Shown here: positions 53,294-62,635 of the stretch, piece by piece
How the letters are laid out: each line of letters starts with the position of its first letter
How positions within the stretch are numbered: the stretch's first letter is position 1
Assembly: GCF_001548475.1 (NCBI RefSeq)
Contig: NZ_LRUJ01000005.1
Span: 62,001-126,000 of the forward strand
Direction: 5' to 3'
Length of the DNA: 64,000 nt
Origin: Bordetella hinzii LMG 13501
GTDB lineage: Bacteria; Pseudomonadota; Gammaproteobacteria; Burkholderiales; Burkholderiaceae_B
Translations under genes and position numbers: made by a program
The notes under the pieces: model-generated
Databases searched by the model: none
Told to the model about the DNA's origin: nothing
What the model saw: only the letters and a program-made list of their open reading frames with translations

Positions 53294-55843
53294 CTACCGG
53301 GAGGCAACTTGCGGCGCCGATAAGCTACTACTTCTTTGCTGAGTCAGATCATAAAATTTATCTAGCAATTCGCCGGCCACTTTTCGCGCGTCGAAATTAA
53401 TTTTCGCAAAAGCCATCCCTTCCTGCCCGATGCGTCGGATCGCGTTGCGATCGAAGATCATACTCATGGATTTCGCCCATTCAGCAGGATCCTCTCCATC
53501 AATCAGAATCGCGTTTACACCATGCTCGAGCGATTCGCCGAAACCGATCTTCGTGCTCAAGATAGCCTTACCAATCAGCATGGCCTTTACCAAGCGAGAT
53601 GGAAGCCGGTACAAGTTAAATCTGTCAGGAAGTCCGGGCGAACAAATGACATCGGATAGCACCAAATAGCGCATATACTCGTTATCGTCGGGGGCGCCCA
53701 AATCAATAAACTGAATCCGCACGTCCAAAGTTTGTCGCGCGAGCTCTGAGACGTTTAGTTTTGAACGCCCAGACACTACAACCAGGGAAACGTCATACCT
53801 CCCTTCCCGCTCGCAAAGAATATTCAGCGAGCGGAGGAACAGCTCGAACTCTGGGGAGTAGTCATAAATCGTGCCGCCTAAAAATAGAACGACATTCCCC
53901 TCTTTTACTGGCCCCAGCCGCTCCTGTCGAATAGGCGCCAATCGTTGTTCAGTCAACTCTCTCATATCAGCGACCGGCGGCACGACCATAGTCGGCGCCC
54001 CGAACTCGTCTGTAAGGCGGCGGGCAAATGGATGCCAGATCGCGGTGTTTAGCGATGAGCAGTGATAACAAAGTGCCCGTAGCAACGGGTCTACCCAACG
54101 ATCATAATCGGGATTCATCAATACCTTGGCTGTATGAACCCAGTCGTTGAGCTTAATGAATTTCAGAATCTCATGGTGAGATAGACGCGGTTTGTCCAGA
54201 ACCTGAATCAGGTCTTTATTTGCTTTCGGATGGCGCGCCAGATAAACCTGAACATCGTCATCCTCGGACTGCAATGCCAGTTTCGCATTGGTCAAATACA
54301 GCGCCTCAAGGGCCGCTCTTTGAGCCCGTGTTCGTACGCCATTTTCGTATATGACATCGGGCGCAAAATCGACTATCCGCTTCCTCAGTGTTTTCGCCAG
54401 CCGGACCCCGTCAAACTCTATTTTTAGCCATTCGATGCCTTCATAGACTTTATTTTCATAGGCTTCCGCCAATACCAGGACCTCGGCATCCAGTTTTTTT
54501 AGCTCAAGCGCCAGAACCTGAAAGTAACGACCGGTAGCTCCAAAACGCCCCGATGGGATAATGAACAATATCTTCAGTCCGCTTGTTTTGGCGCTGATCT
54601 TTCTGTGTCCTTGTATAACAGAGACTGCCGGAGGCTTATTTTGATGCAAATGATCAAGAAGTTGCTCCAGTTCACAAGGCCGCCCGACATCGATGGCGTA
54701 CCTACTATATTCGATATAAAAAATATAGAATAATTCCTGCAGACTCCGTTTTCTCCGCGGACGCAACGGCTTCACATGATCTGTTGTCAGGCCCCAGCCG
54801 GTGTAGAAAGAAACGCCAAAACAATGCACCTCTTTACCCAGCATAAGCGCTTCGAAGCCCAACTGGGAGACGCACACAAAAACCTTATCAACTTCAGATA
54901 GCACATTGAACGGATTGATATCGCTTTTCAACAGATATACGTTCTTGGGCAGCTCCTTAGGCAGAATTTTGGATAGGCAGGATTCTTTACCGCCGCCTAC
55001 TGCGTCTGGATGGAGCTTCACCAAAATATCGTGTTCAGTATGTTCGAGCGCATACTCCCACATCCTCTGAAACGAATCTTGATTCGCCAGCCCCATGGAA
55101 ATCGAAGCGTCGCCAAACCTTTGATCCACTAGTAGGATTTTTTTCCGTGCCGAAACTTCGATAAGATCGGCAAGCGGAATGTCGGGCGCATGATTGTATT
55201 TTGTCAGTTTACGTTCGATAATTGTCTTGATTAGAGAGTCCGCGCGGCTGGCATCCTCGGATGAGATAGCAAAATCTTCCGAGTTGAGATCTCGCTCCAT
55301 AGACGACTCGTTGCGAGCATCGTAATACATTGTCCCGGGGCATAGAATTATCGAGTGCTGAATCGAGTCATTCAATGCCAGGTCGAACGAGGAGATGAAG
55401 CCATACTCCATTCTGATCACGGGGCGCGACGCGCGACTCGCTGCCTCCTCAACAGCGAGGTTTCCGGCACCTTTCCCCATCCCAAATGCATAGAAAAAAT
55501 GCGCGCCGCCGAGGTCATCCGCTTTGGCTGAGAATTTCAACGGTCCAGCTCCAAGCATGGTGGGGACGAGGGTATTCATCCCGGCTGGCTTCCACGGAAT
55601 TGCGGTTACCAAATCTCTACTAGTCAATGCCATAGGGCTGGGAAGCGGGGCAGCCGATTGACTCTTGGACTGGAAGTTGATCCACAATCTTTCCAGGCCG
55701 TCAATCATTGAGCGTCTCTTCTGCCGAATAGTAAACAGCTCAGCAAGACTCAGGACACCGAGTTGATGGAGTAACCGGTCCTTTGTAATTGGGTCGACCC
55801 CCCCAATATTAAGTAGGACATCGGTATATATTGAATGGAACAT
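53294..55843 (-). CDS. Fusion protein: KpsC-like Kdo transferase plus GT4-like glycosyltransferase
   Basis: This protein has 849 residues. Residues 95-400 resemble one KpsC module: RMEYGFISSFDLALNDSIQH, then LCPGTMYYDARNESSMERDL, LVDQRFGDASISMGLANQDSF and QLGFEALMLGKEVHCFGVSFYTGWGLTTDH. Residues 423-840 look like a GT-B enzyme of the GT4 class: LKILFIIPSGRFGATGRYFQV, VVLFLGGTIYDYSPEF, VICSPGLPDRFNLYRLPSRLVKAML. A single Kdo-transferase module beside a second transferase suggests a chain polymerase laying down a Kdo-containing repeat, unlike the linker enzymes kpsC and kpsS. I prefer the ATG at 55843; a TTG at 55909 would overlap the FkbM gene. AT-rich. Confidence 0.8.
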   Translation of the reverse strand: MFHSIYTDVLLNIGGVDPITKDRLLHQLGVLSLAELFTIRQKRRSMIDGLERLWINFQSKSQSAAPLPSPMALTSRDLVTAIPWKPAGMNTLVPTMLGAGPLKFSAKADDLGGAHFFYAFGMGKGAGNLAVEEAASRASRPVIRMEYGFISSFDLALNDSIQHSIILCPGTMYYDARNESSMERDLNSEDFAISSEDASRADSLIKTIIERKLTKYNHAPDIPLADLIEVSARKKILLVDQRFGDASISMGLANQDSFQRMWEYALEHTEHDILVKLHPDAVGGGKESCLSKILPKELPKNVYLLKSDINPFNVLSEVDKVFVCVSQLGFEALMLGKEVHCFGVSFYTGWGLTTDHVKPLRPRRKRSLQELFYIFYIEYSRYAIDVGRPCELEQLLDHLHQNKPPAVSVIQGHRKISAKTSGLKILFIIPSGRFGATGRYFQVLALELKKLDAEVLVLAEAYENKVYEGIEWLKIEFDGVRLAKTLRKRIVDFAPDVIYENGVRTRAQRAALEALYLTNAKLALQSEDDDVQVYLARHPKANKDLIQVLDKPRLSHHEILKFIKLNDWVHTAKVLMNPDYDRWVDPLLRALCYHCSSLNTAIWHPFARRLTDEFGAPTMVVPPVADMRELTEQRLAPIRQERLGPVKEGNVVLFLGGTIYDYSPEFELFLRSLNILCEREGRYDVSLVVVSGRSKLNVSELARQTLDVRIQFIDLGAPDDNEYMRYLVLSDVICSPGLPDRFNLYRLPSRLVKAMLIGKAILSTKIGFGESLEHGVNAILIDGEDPAEWAKSMSMIFDRNAIRRIGQEGMAFAKINFDARKVAGELLDKFYDLTQQRSSSLSAPQVASR

Positions 55844-55887
55844 TACGCACCCCGCGGCCTGGAAAACAAAATATTTTTTAATCGACG

Positions 55888-57108
55888 TCAGACAATTTTT
55901 TCGTACCAATCATCCCATTTCATCTCGGTACGTCGATAACCGTTTCTTGTCATAATATTAAATATATCTTCTCGACGAGCACCGAAATTATGCTCGATGG
56001 TTAAGTACCTCACATCCCAACTTGAAAATGGGAATCCACTAAGCACTTCGTACTCGCCGCCTTCTATATCAATACTTATATAGTCTATGGTGTGCGGCGC
56101 CTCATGTTCTTTCAACAAGTCATGAAGCGATATTGTGCGCAATTTTGCGGTCCGACCTAGATCGCGATACAGCCGGCGCTTATCCCCGTGCTTATCGTCT
56201 GACATATGTTTTTCATTCCCGCCATACACATCCGCAAAAATAAACTCCACCTCTTCGCCGGTGTTTTTACCTATACATGAGTCGACTACGGTACAGCTTC
56301 GGTTTATCTTCAACCTAGAGAAAAATTCTGGATTTGGCTCCGCGCATATACCCGTCCAGCCATATTTTTTCTCGAGCAACCAGGTATTGCTCAGCAGCAC
56401 TCCATCCGTCGCGCCGAATTCAACGAAATACCCGCCTCGTTTGAATTTACATTTTTCGATTACCCACATATCTTGACCCAGTTGGGACATTGACCCTGTT
56501 TGAGCATGCCGCTTCGAGGTCTCATTCTCTATGGGCCCAGATTGCGATAGCGCGGCGCTCAATAGGCCTCGCTGCTGCGCAAGCGCCAACTCGCCACGAA
56601 TAGTGCGCAGTTCACTTGAAAATATTTCAATTTCGGCAGTAGCCGGTCTGCCAGCCGACATTTCCTTGAGTTGGGCTTCCATAACCGCATATGCGTCCTG
56701 TATGTTGCCGGCTTCGATGTTGGCCAACATCAGATCGGCTTGCGCTCTGGCCAGTGGCTGTTCATCACTCGATTGGCAAGCCGCAGCGAGGACTAATTGT
56801 TTTATGGCCGCTCGAGGATCTTGCAGCGCCAGTTCTGCAACGGCAAGATGTCTGTGTATGCTGCTAAATAGCAGTTGAGCCGCATCCTCCAAAGATGCGC
56901 CCCATTCACGGGCCTGCTCAATGCATTCCATACCTTGGGCCCTCGAACCACCCCGAATTTTCGCCACGCCCAGGTACAAAGCAAGACGGGATCTGTCGGT
57001 AGTCTTCTCTATCTGGGTCAACTTGACGGCCTTAACCGCATCCCACCGTCCGGAGGAGCATTCGTCTATTATGAACTCAGAGATATTCTTCTGATTTGTT
57101 GTATGCAT
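55888..57108 (-). CDS. FkbM-family methyltransferase with helical-repeat N-terminus
   Basis: This protein has 406 residues. Residues 1-190 are helical and TPR-like (RLALYLGVAKIRGGSRAQGMECIEQAREWG, then AIKQLVLAAACQSSDEQPLARAQADLMLANIEAGN). From about 207 an FkbM methyltransferase domain begins: SQLGQDMWVIEKCKFKRGGYFVEFGATDGVLLSNTWLLEKKYGWTGICAEPNP. It has the SAM-binding Glu/Gly residues and ends with IDYISIDIEGGEYEVL. FkbM enzymes O-methylate sugars or polyketides. The TPR half may dock it to the membrane complex. It lies 21 bp after the Rossmann/coiled-coil gene. Confidence 0.85.
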   Translation of the reverse strand: MHTTNQKNISEFIIDECSSGRWDAVKAVKLTQIEKTTDRSRLALYLGVAKIRGGSRAQGMECIEQAREWGASLEDAAQLLFSSIHRHLAVAELALQDPRAAIKQLVLAAACQSSDEQPLARAQADLMLANIEAGNIQDAYAVMEAQLKEMSAGRPATAEIEIFSSELRTIRGELALAQQRGLLSAALSQSGPIENETSKRHAQTGSMSQLGQDMWVIEKCKFKRGGYFVEFGATDGVLLSNTWLLEKKYGWTGICAEPNPEFFSRLKINRSCTVVDSCIGKNTGEEVEFIFADVYGGNEKHMSDDKHGDKRRLYRDLGRTAKLRTISLHDLLKEHEAPHTIDYISIDIEGGEYEVLSGFPFSSWDVRYLTIEHNFGARREDIFNIMTRNGYRRTEMKWDDWYEKIV

Positions 57109-57129
57109 CCTCGGCCTTGCATTCGAGAA

Positions 57130-58128
57130 TTAACGGAGGTTCTCTTGCATGAAGATCTGTTTTAGCAGATCGACTTGAGAAGAGGCGCGTGTAATTTGTT
57201 CCTTGGCTATGGCCTGCTGATTTATTTGTCGAGCGATAGAGTCGCCGATGTCAGCTATACGTCGTTTCAATTTCTCGATTTCATCGCCATGTTTTTTGAC
57301 GATAGCTTCAAGTTGGGCCATAGTTTCTGCCATGCTGGAATCAACTGCACCCACTTTTCGGGAAGCATCCTGTGGCTGCTCGGGTACCACTATCGCTTTT
57401 GCATCTACCCCGGAACTTCCCTCTGTTTCCCCCGGCACTACGGTTTGCGCCGCTTGGCTTCGTACATACAATGCATGACCTACTCTCGGATGGTCGCTCG
57501 ACTGCGTAATTGCGTGATGGAAACCTAGTCCGCTTAAGCTGGAATCCACGGCCTCCTGCCCGCAACGCGACAGCAACTCGTCCGGAATAGATACGACCGA
57601 GCTTGGGATGACGACACGAGCCAGTACCACGTTGACCCGATCAAGAAGTGCTGTCGCGCCTCGAAGCATCTCGCCGCTCGGCATACAGTCGATGATCAAC
57701 CAGTCGCTAGGGAACATCGCCAGAAGTTGCTTCAAAGGCGTGCCCTGAACCTCTCGTCGCGCTGTCGTCTTCAGGTTGGCCCATAAGGGAATCAAATCTT
57801 CCGGCGCCAGAATTCCGCTCTCGTCGATCAGCGATGATTTAAAGAAGCTGAACTGGGATGCGGTTTCGGCGACCACCGCCTGCCGTGTTTGGAACCGCCC
57901 CTCTTTGGTGGCTAATAGTTGCCGCAGAGCTTGGTACTGATCGTCCTCGGCCTCGATAAAGACCTTTTTGCCACACTCCATTTCTTGGACGAAGCGTGCT
58001 AGATCACCGGATCCGTCTCCAGCGCCCACCAACAGCACACTGGCAGGACGGTATACCGCCTGAAGAATTCTTAACCAGTCCCTTAGCACTGGATCAGCCC
58101 TTTGAGCGTTCAGCATCGCCTTCCTCAT
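57130..58128 (-). CDS. Rossmann-like domain plus coiled coil, capsule-region protein of unknown function
   Basis: This protein has 332 residues. Residues 20-240 start with VLLVGAGDGSGDLARFVQE, a Rossmann/SAM-binding-like glycine loop, followed by FIEAEDDQYQALRQLLATKE and WLIIDCMPSGEMLRGATALLDRV, the layout of an FkbM-like methyltransferase fold whose catalytic residues I cannot identify. Residues 265-330 form a coiled coil rich in Glu, Lys and Gln (MAQLEAIVKKHGDEIEKLKRRI). It overlaps the coiled-coil sulfotransferase-like gene by 4 bp (start 58128, stop 58125), so the two are made together and may pair through their coils. Confidence 0.65.
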   Translation of the reverse strand: MRKAMLNAQRADPVLRDWLRILQAVYRPASVLLVGAGDGSGDLARFVQEMECGKKVFIEAEDDQYQALRQLLATKEGRFQTRQAVVAETASQFSFFKSSLIDESGILAPEDLIPLWANLKTTARREVQGTPLKQLLAMFPSDWLIIDCMPSGEMLRGATALLDRVNVVLARVVIPSSVVSIPDELLSRCGQEAVDSSLSGLGFHHAITQSSDHPRVGHALYVRSQAAQTVVPGETEGSSGVDAKAIVVPEQPQDASRKVGAVDSSMAETMAQLEAIVKKHGDEIEKLKRRIADIGDSIARQINQQAIAKEQITRASSQVDLLKQIFMQENLR

Positions 58129-59993
58129 ACTGTCTTCTGTTTGCGATCTTTCTTGAATTTCTTGGCTTCTTTCAGAAGCGCAAATGGCAGACCAAGCCAT
58201 GCAAGCGGTCGGTTTCCACGCTCGACAAGAATCAATCCAAGCCGATATGAGAGATGCTGCTTGACACGCTCCGCCTCGTGCGAATCGGAGAATTCATTCA
58301 GAGGCGGGAGCCCCTCCCCGATAGATTGCTTGCGCCAGAACTCCCTCGTTTCTCGCGCAACTCTCCACGGCAAACTGATCGTAGCGCCGTGTTGAACTAC
58401 TAGACTGCCCAAGCGATACGGAAGATCCTGTTTCACGCGCTCTGCAGCCCCACGACGAAGCGGCGCAGTCTGTGACACAGAGCGAATTGTTTTTATATTT
58501 TCTTGAGCTCGGCGCTCCAATTCGTCCTGCAATTGTGCTATCTGGTTTACTAACAACTGAGCTTTGGCCTCGGCCAGTTCGTCGACCGCACCTGCCGCAT
58601 GCTGCGCGCTATGTGTTTCCAACAGCTGCATTTTTCGCTGTGCCTCTGCAAGCGCGCCTTTGTAACCTTCGGCCAATTTACGCGATAGCGCCAACTCCGC
58701 CTCGTAGCTATCAGCCCTCCTGGATGCCGATTCGCTCGTGACTGCCATTTGCCTGAACGCTTCCTCCTTAGACCGTAGCTCCTGGTCGACATACCTCAAA
58801 GCCTCGTCTTTAACATGCAGCTCATCTCGGCTTTGCTGGAGAGCCTGTAGACTGACTTCGAGGTCGCTTTGCATCGCGTGCAGCGCCGACTCTCGCATGT
58901 GTAGCGCCTGGTTCGTCCGGACTAATTCTTCGTGGCTATATTGCAGTTCTAGCAAGGTCGAATCGAGTGCTTCTGCCTTTGCCTGGGCTTCTTCCTGAGC
59001 CTGTTTTATTGCCAGGACTTGAGCTTGGATCTCCGCCTCTTTGGCTTGGATGTGGTCATCCTGAGCCTTCAAACGGCTGTTCACTTCCAGGCTATATGCG
59101 CCAAGCCGGGTAATCAGTAACTCAAGTGCCCGGCGTTCGCCTTGCATCTGGACCCATGCATCCAGCGCGCTCTCCTGGATGGCAGGCGTATTCTGTCCTG
59201 CCTCCAACGGAAGATTTGCGATCGCCTGGAGCTGATCGTATAGCTTCCAGCATTCAGGCCTGGCTCCGATGACTTGTCCAGCCAGGTATGAATCCGCGCG
59301 ACCAAGCTTCCCCGATATCTCAGGAATCTCAATTTTTGCGGCCTCAAGCGCCACTAGAAGGTCGGGCGGCAAAGAGCTGGACAACTGTGCAAGAGGCAGC
59401 GCCTCGGGCCAGGCCACGTTGTCTTTGTAAAGAAGTTGTCCACCCACTCGCGCCTGCAATTGTTCCAAATAGCTTTCAAGTGCCAAAGGGACCTGTTGCG
59501 AATGAACGAGCAGACATCTGTCCGGATGCGTCAGATAGAATCGGCGGATAGCGTTGTTATATGCCAGCCAACTATTGATCCGTTCATGCGCGTCGTCTGC
59601 AGACCGAACAGAGCCGCCAGCACACCCGCTCAATAGACGGCCTGGGCTGTCATATACCAGCACAAACGTCATACGCGGTTCTAGTTCTCGCCAGAAATCC
59701 AGCAGGTAGACAGTGTTGGGGTCTGCCCAACCCCAGACAGACTGACCGATGTTTGCCAGAACGAGATCTAAGGCAAGCCCGTTCCATATGGGCCCCACCT
59801 GAAGCTGTGCAAACGGGCTTTCCGCAGCATCTTCGACGATCCCGTGCGCTCGGCAAATTATCTGCGTGATCTCTGCTGGCGCCAGGCCATCTTTTTTGGA
59901 TGGTCGAGGGCGCGCCATACCACAGCGAGAGAGAACATCCTCGACCTGATACAAGCCCGAATTTTCGTGCCCCAATATCGCTATTTCGTTCAT
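58125..59993 (-). CDS. Sulfotransferase-like protein with long coiled coil and repeated C-terminal motif
   Basis: This protein has 622 residues. Residues 1-270 resemble a P-loop sulfotransferase (IAILGHENSGLYQVEDVLSRCG; VYLLDFWRELEPRMTFVLVYDSPGRLL; INSWLAYNNAIRRFYLTHPDRCLLVHSQQV), though the first loop lacks the usual Arg/Ser/Gly/Thr PAPS motif. Residues 285-500 are a continuous coiled coil with heptad-like HEELVRTNQALHMRESALHAM. At 517-541 and again at 574-600 there is a repeat built on ERVKQxLxYRLGxxxV, followed by an LP-rich helix. A capsule-modifying or scaffold role fits; the function is unproven. GGAAT lies near the ATG at 59993; earlier codons were not used. Confidence 0.65.
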   Translation of the reverse strand: MNEIAILGHENSGLYQVEDVLSRCGMARPRPSKKDGLAPAEITQIICRAHGIVEDAAESPFAQLQVGPIWNGLALDLVLANIGQSVWGWADPNTVYLLDFWRELEPRMTFVLVYDSPGRLLSGCAGGSVRSADDAHERINSWLAYNNAIRRFYLTHPDRCLLVHSQQVPLALESYLEQLQARVGGQLLYKDNVAWPEALPLAQLSSSLPPDLLVALEAAKIEIPEISGKLGRADSYLAGQVIGARPECWKLYDQLQAIANLPLEAGQNTPAIQESALDAWVQMQGERRALELLITRLGAYSLEVNSRLKAQDDHIQAKEAEIQAQVLAIKQAQEEAQAKAEALDSTLLELQYSHEELVRTNQALHMRESALHAMQSDLEVSLQALQQSRDELHVKDEALRYVDQELRSKEEAFRQMAVTSESASRRADSYEAELALSRKLAEGYKGALAEAQRKMQLLETHSAQHAAGAVDELAEAKAQLLVNQIAQLQDELERRAQENIKTIRSVSQTAPLRRGAAERVKQDLPYRLGSLVVQHGATISLPWRVARETREFWRKQSIGEGLPPLNEFSDSHEAERVKQHLSYRLGLILVERGNRPLAWLGLPFALLKEAKKFKKDRKQKTV

Positions 59994-60056
59994 TTTATTA
60001 TTCCGACGCGCCGCCCATCGGCAGCACATAGAGTACTCGAATGATTTTTTTCGAAT

Positions 60057-60713
60057 CTATCCGCGTTGGTAGGCCTGAATCCCGGCTTCTACATCCTCAT
60101 ACTCTTCGACAAATCCTTTCTTCAACAATAGTACGTAATCGCACATTGCGCGGACCTGCCCCATACCATGAGAAATAAGTAAAACATTCGCCGTACCAAT
60201 CCTGTCATGAAAAACCGCGGCGGCTTTCTCCCGGAAATGGGCATCCCCCACCGACATAGCCTCATCGATTAAATAATAATCAAAATCAAAAGCGAAGCTG
60301 AGTCCAAAGCCGAGCCTGGCTCTCATCCCAGACGAGTACGATTTCACTGGCTGGTCAAAATATTGGCCGATTTCGGCGAATTCTTCCACATATCGTATAA
60401 CTTGCTTCATCCTCTCGCCTGAGGCTCCATATACCCTGGCGACGAATTTCGTGTTCTCCCTGCCCGTCAGCGACCCTTGGAATCCACCGCTCAATCCCAC
60501 CGGCCACGAAATAGTTTTGTTGGTGTAAATAGTCCCGCTATCGGGGGTATCTATTCCGCCAAGAAGTCTCAGCAAGGTGGATTTTCCAACTCCATTATTT
60601 CCCAGAATCGCGACATTTCGCCCTTCGGGGATTTTCAATGACAGATTACGAAAAACGTACGATCTGCCTTTGCTGGACTGATACGATTTCGTAACGTTTC
60701 TGAGTTCTATCAT
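60057..60713 (-). CDS. kpsT: KpsT, capsule export ABC ATPase
   Basis: This 218-residue ATPase has Walker A GNNGVGKST (38-46), signature SYSSGM (125-130), Walker B YYLIDEAM (146-153) and the switch His182 (LLISHGMGQVRAMCD). It lacks the C-terminal carbohydrate-binding domain of O-antigen exporters such as Wzt, so it is of the capsule KpsT/BexA/CtrD class and should recognise the lipid terminus rather than the repeat. It overlaps kpsM by 4 bp; the upstream open frame lies in kpsM. Confidence 0.95.
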   Translation of the reverse strand: MIELRNVTKSYQSSKGRSYVFRNLSLKIPEGRNVAILGNNGVGKSTLLRLLGGIDTPDSGTIYTNKTISWPVGLSGGFQGSLTGRENTKFVARVYGASGERMKQVIRYVEEFAEIGQYFDQPVKSYSSGMRARLGFGLSFAFDFDYYLIDEAMSVGDAHFREKAAAVFHDRIGTANVLLISHGMGQVRAMCDYVLLLKKGFVEEYEDVEAGIQAYQRG

Positions 60714-61495
60714 ATGGCCACCAGATTTAGGCGACGCGCGCGATAAAGGGCCAATCCGACAAAAATCAAACTGATCGCCCAACACCAGGGATAGTAGAGA
60801 TTGACGTCAGTAATTTTCGGATAAACAGAAAACAAACTTTGATGCATCCCCTCGATAACGTGCAGAAACGGGTTCCATAATATCCATTCAAGATACTTTT
60901 TCGGAATCATCCACACCGGGACTATTACACCAGATATAAAATATAGGGGAGTAAAGGCCAGCCTGAATATGGTTTTCACTTCAGGAACCGCCTCTCCCAC
61001 AATGCAGAAAAGCAATGCCAAACCGAAGGACATTGCGATACCCGCCCCTAAATACGCAAACCATGCAAGGGGTTTATGAATGGCAAAGGCATAGCCGCCC
61101 CACGCACTCAGCACCAGCATGACGAGAGCGTATATACAGAGCATCAACGAAGACTCGACAATTACCCGAGAAAAAATTGCGTCGAACGGTTTTATCTGCC
61201 GATAGGAAAACAATGCCTTGTTGGCGCTTACAGCCTCCATACCTTTCAAGGCTACGTTCTTGAACAACAAGAACGGAATCACGCCTGCGGCCAGAAAAAC
61301 CGGCAGTTGGACAAGATATCCTTTGTGAGCCCGGATCAAGGTGTAGATGCTGATCAAGATGACAATATGGGCCAGGGGCTCGAAGATTAGCCAGAACGCC
61401 CCAAGTCGATTTGCGCCCAGACGCCCTCGCACTTCGCGAAGTACCAAGGCGAAAATTACATCACGAAGAATAATTAGCGGAGGGCGTTTATTCAT
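60710..61495 (-). CDS. kpsM: KpsM, capsule export ABC permease
   Basis: This 261-residue protein of the ABC-2 type has six hydrophobic segments. It shows the family signature LREVRGRLGANRLGAFWLIFEPLAHI at the N-terminus and FTPLYFISGVIVPVWMIPKKYLEWILWNPFLHVIEGMHQSLF near the C-terminus. It pairs with KpsT to move the lipid-linked capsule chain across the inner membrane. It starts 12 bp after the outer-membrane export gene. Confidence 0.95.
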   Translation of the reverse strand: MNKRPPLIILRDVIFALVLREVRGRLGANRLGAFWLIFEPLAHIVILISIYTLIRAHKGYLVQLPVFLAAGVIPFLLFKNVALKGMEAVSANKALFSYRQIKPFDAIFSRVIVESSLMLCIYALVMLVLSAWGGYAFAIHKPLAWFAYLGAGIAMSFGLALLFCIVGEAVPEVKTIFRLAFTPLYFISGVIVPVWMIPKKYLEWILWNPFLHVIEGMHQSLFSVYPKITDVNLYYPWCWAISLIFVGLALYRARRLNLVAI

Positions 61496-61507
61496 TTTTA
61501 TGAATTA

Positions 61508-62617
61508 TTAAAAATCCGCGTTAATAGTTCGACCCAACACCAACACCTGCACGATCGGCGAGATTATTTTCTGCCACTCGTACACAGCGGCATTGGTGAC
61601 GTAAACTGCATCCTCCGGTTGCACCAAGAACTGTCGCGCCAGAAACATTGCCGCGGGTTCCTTAAGATTTAGGCGAAAGACCTTCGCCTTGGGCGGCTGT
61701 TCGCTTGATGCCGCCGGGCCCATTTGCTCATCCAGACGGAACACAAACACGCCGGCCGAATCTGCCTTCGTCTCATTCAATCCTTTTACTGCGCCCAGCA
61801 CCTCCAAGAGGCTAGGATTATTGGACGGCAGATCGTGTAATCCGGGGTCGCCGACTGCTCCCATCGCTACGAACCGCTTGCGCGCCCGCTCTAAGACAAC
61901 CTCGGCACCAGGTGGAATCACTTGGTTCTTGCCCGCGAGCAGGTCTTGATAATTGAAGTTATAGGAAGACTCTCCAGTACGCACGACGACACGAATCAGG
62001 TGTGGCTCGAGAACTGGCCCACCGGCGCGATTTATTGCATCCAATAAGGTAAGCGGCCCTTGCAACGCGGAGAACCGGCCTGGTGTCTTTACGGCGCCTG
62101 CCACCAAAACCGATCCAGACAAATCGCCAGTTAGGGAAACCTGAACTTGCACATCGGAAGTCATCCCCTTCAAACGCTTCCGTATCAGGTCCTCGACTTC
62201 TGTCGGGCTGAGCCCCACCACATGTTGCCGTCCGACATATGGCAGCGAAATTATGCCTTTACTGTCCACACGCACGTTGTCAAATACGGTCCCCCCGACA
62301 GTCAAGGGAGCGAATATCGCGCCTTCCTGCGCAGTGTCGGCGATCATTACTCGGAGCACGTCGCCGGGAACCAAATGAATATCCGGAACGGCGGGAAACA
62401 CGACGGACTTTCCCGGATCAACCTCCGGGGCACGAATATAAGGCGCGATGGTCTGTGCGGTGAGGTCGATGACCACGTAATCCTGAGACTGGTCCTCGTT
62501 CATAATCGCATGTCTCGACGGACCCGCAGAGGAAAGAATACTTCCACAGCCGGCCAATGCAAGAAAGGAAGCCAAAGCGGCTGCGCGTACAACAATTGGA
62601 AAGTATTTGCTGTTCAT
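61508..62617 (-). CDS. Outer-membrane polysaccharide export lipoprotein (BexD/CtrA type)
   Basis: This 369-residue protein has a lipoprotein signal (FLALAGCG, Cys near residue 24), then the polysaccharide export domain (PDIHLVPGDVLRVMIADTAQEG; GIISLPYVGRQHVVGLSPTEVEDLIRKRLKG) and SLBB-like repeats (VLVAGAVKTPGRFSALQGPLTLLDAINRAGG). It lacks the long C-terminal part of KpsD and is close in size to CtrA and BexD. It forms the outer-membrane channel for capsule and works with KpsE. Confidence 0.93.
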   Translation of the reverse strand: MNSKYFPIVVRAAALASFLALAGCGSILSSAGPSRHAIMNEDQSQDYVVIDLTAQTIAPYIRAPEVDPGKSVVFPAVPDIHLVPGDVLRVMIADTAQEGAIFAPLTVGGTVFDNVRVDSKGIISLPYVGRQHVVGLSPTEVEDLIRKRLKGMTSDVQVQVSLTGDLSGSVLVAGAVKTPGRFSALQGPLTLLDAINRAGGPVLEPHLIRVVVRTGESSYNFNYQDLLAGKNQVIPPGAEVVLERARKRFVAMGAVGDPGLHDLPSNNPSLLEVLGAVKGLNETKADSAGVFVFRLDEQMGPAASSEQPPKAKVFRLNLKEPAAMFLARQFLVQPEDAVYVTNAAVYEWQKIISPIVQVLVLGRTINADF

Positions 62618-62635
62618 GGGTTACCCAGAAGTCCG

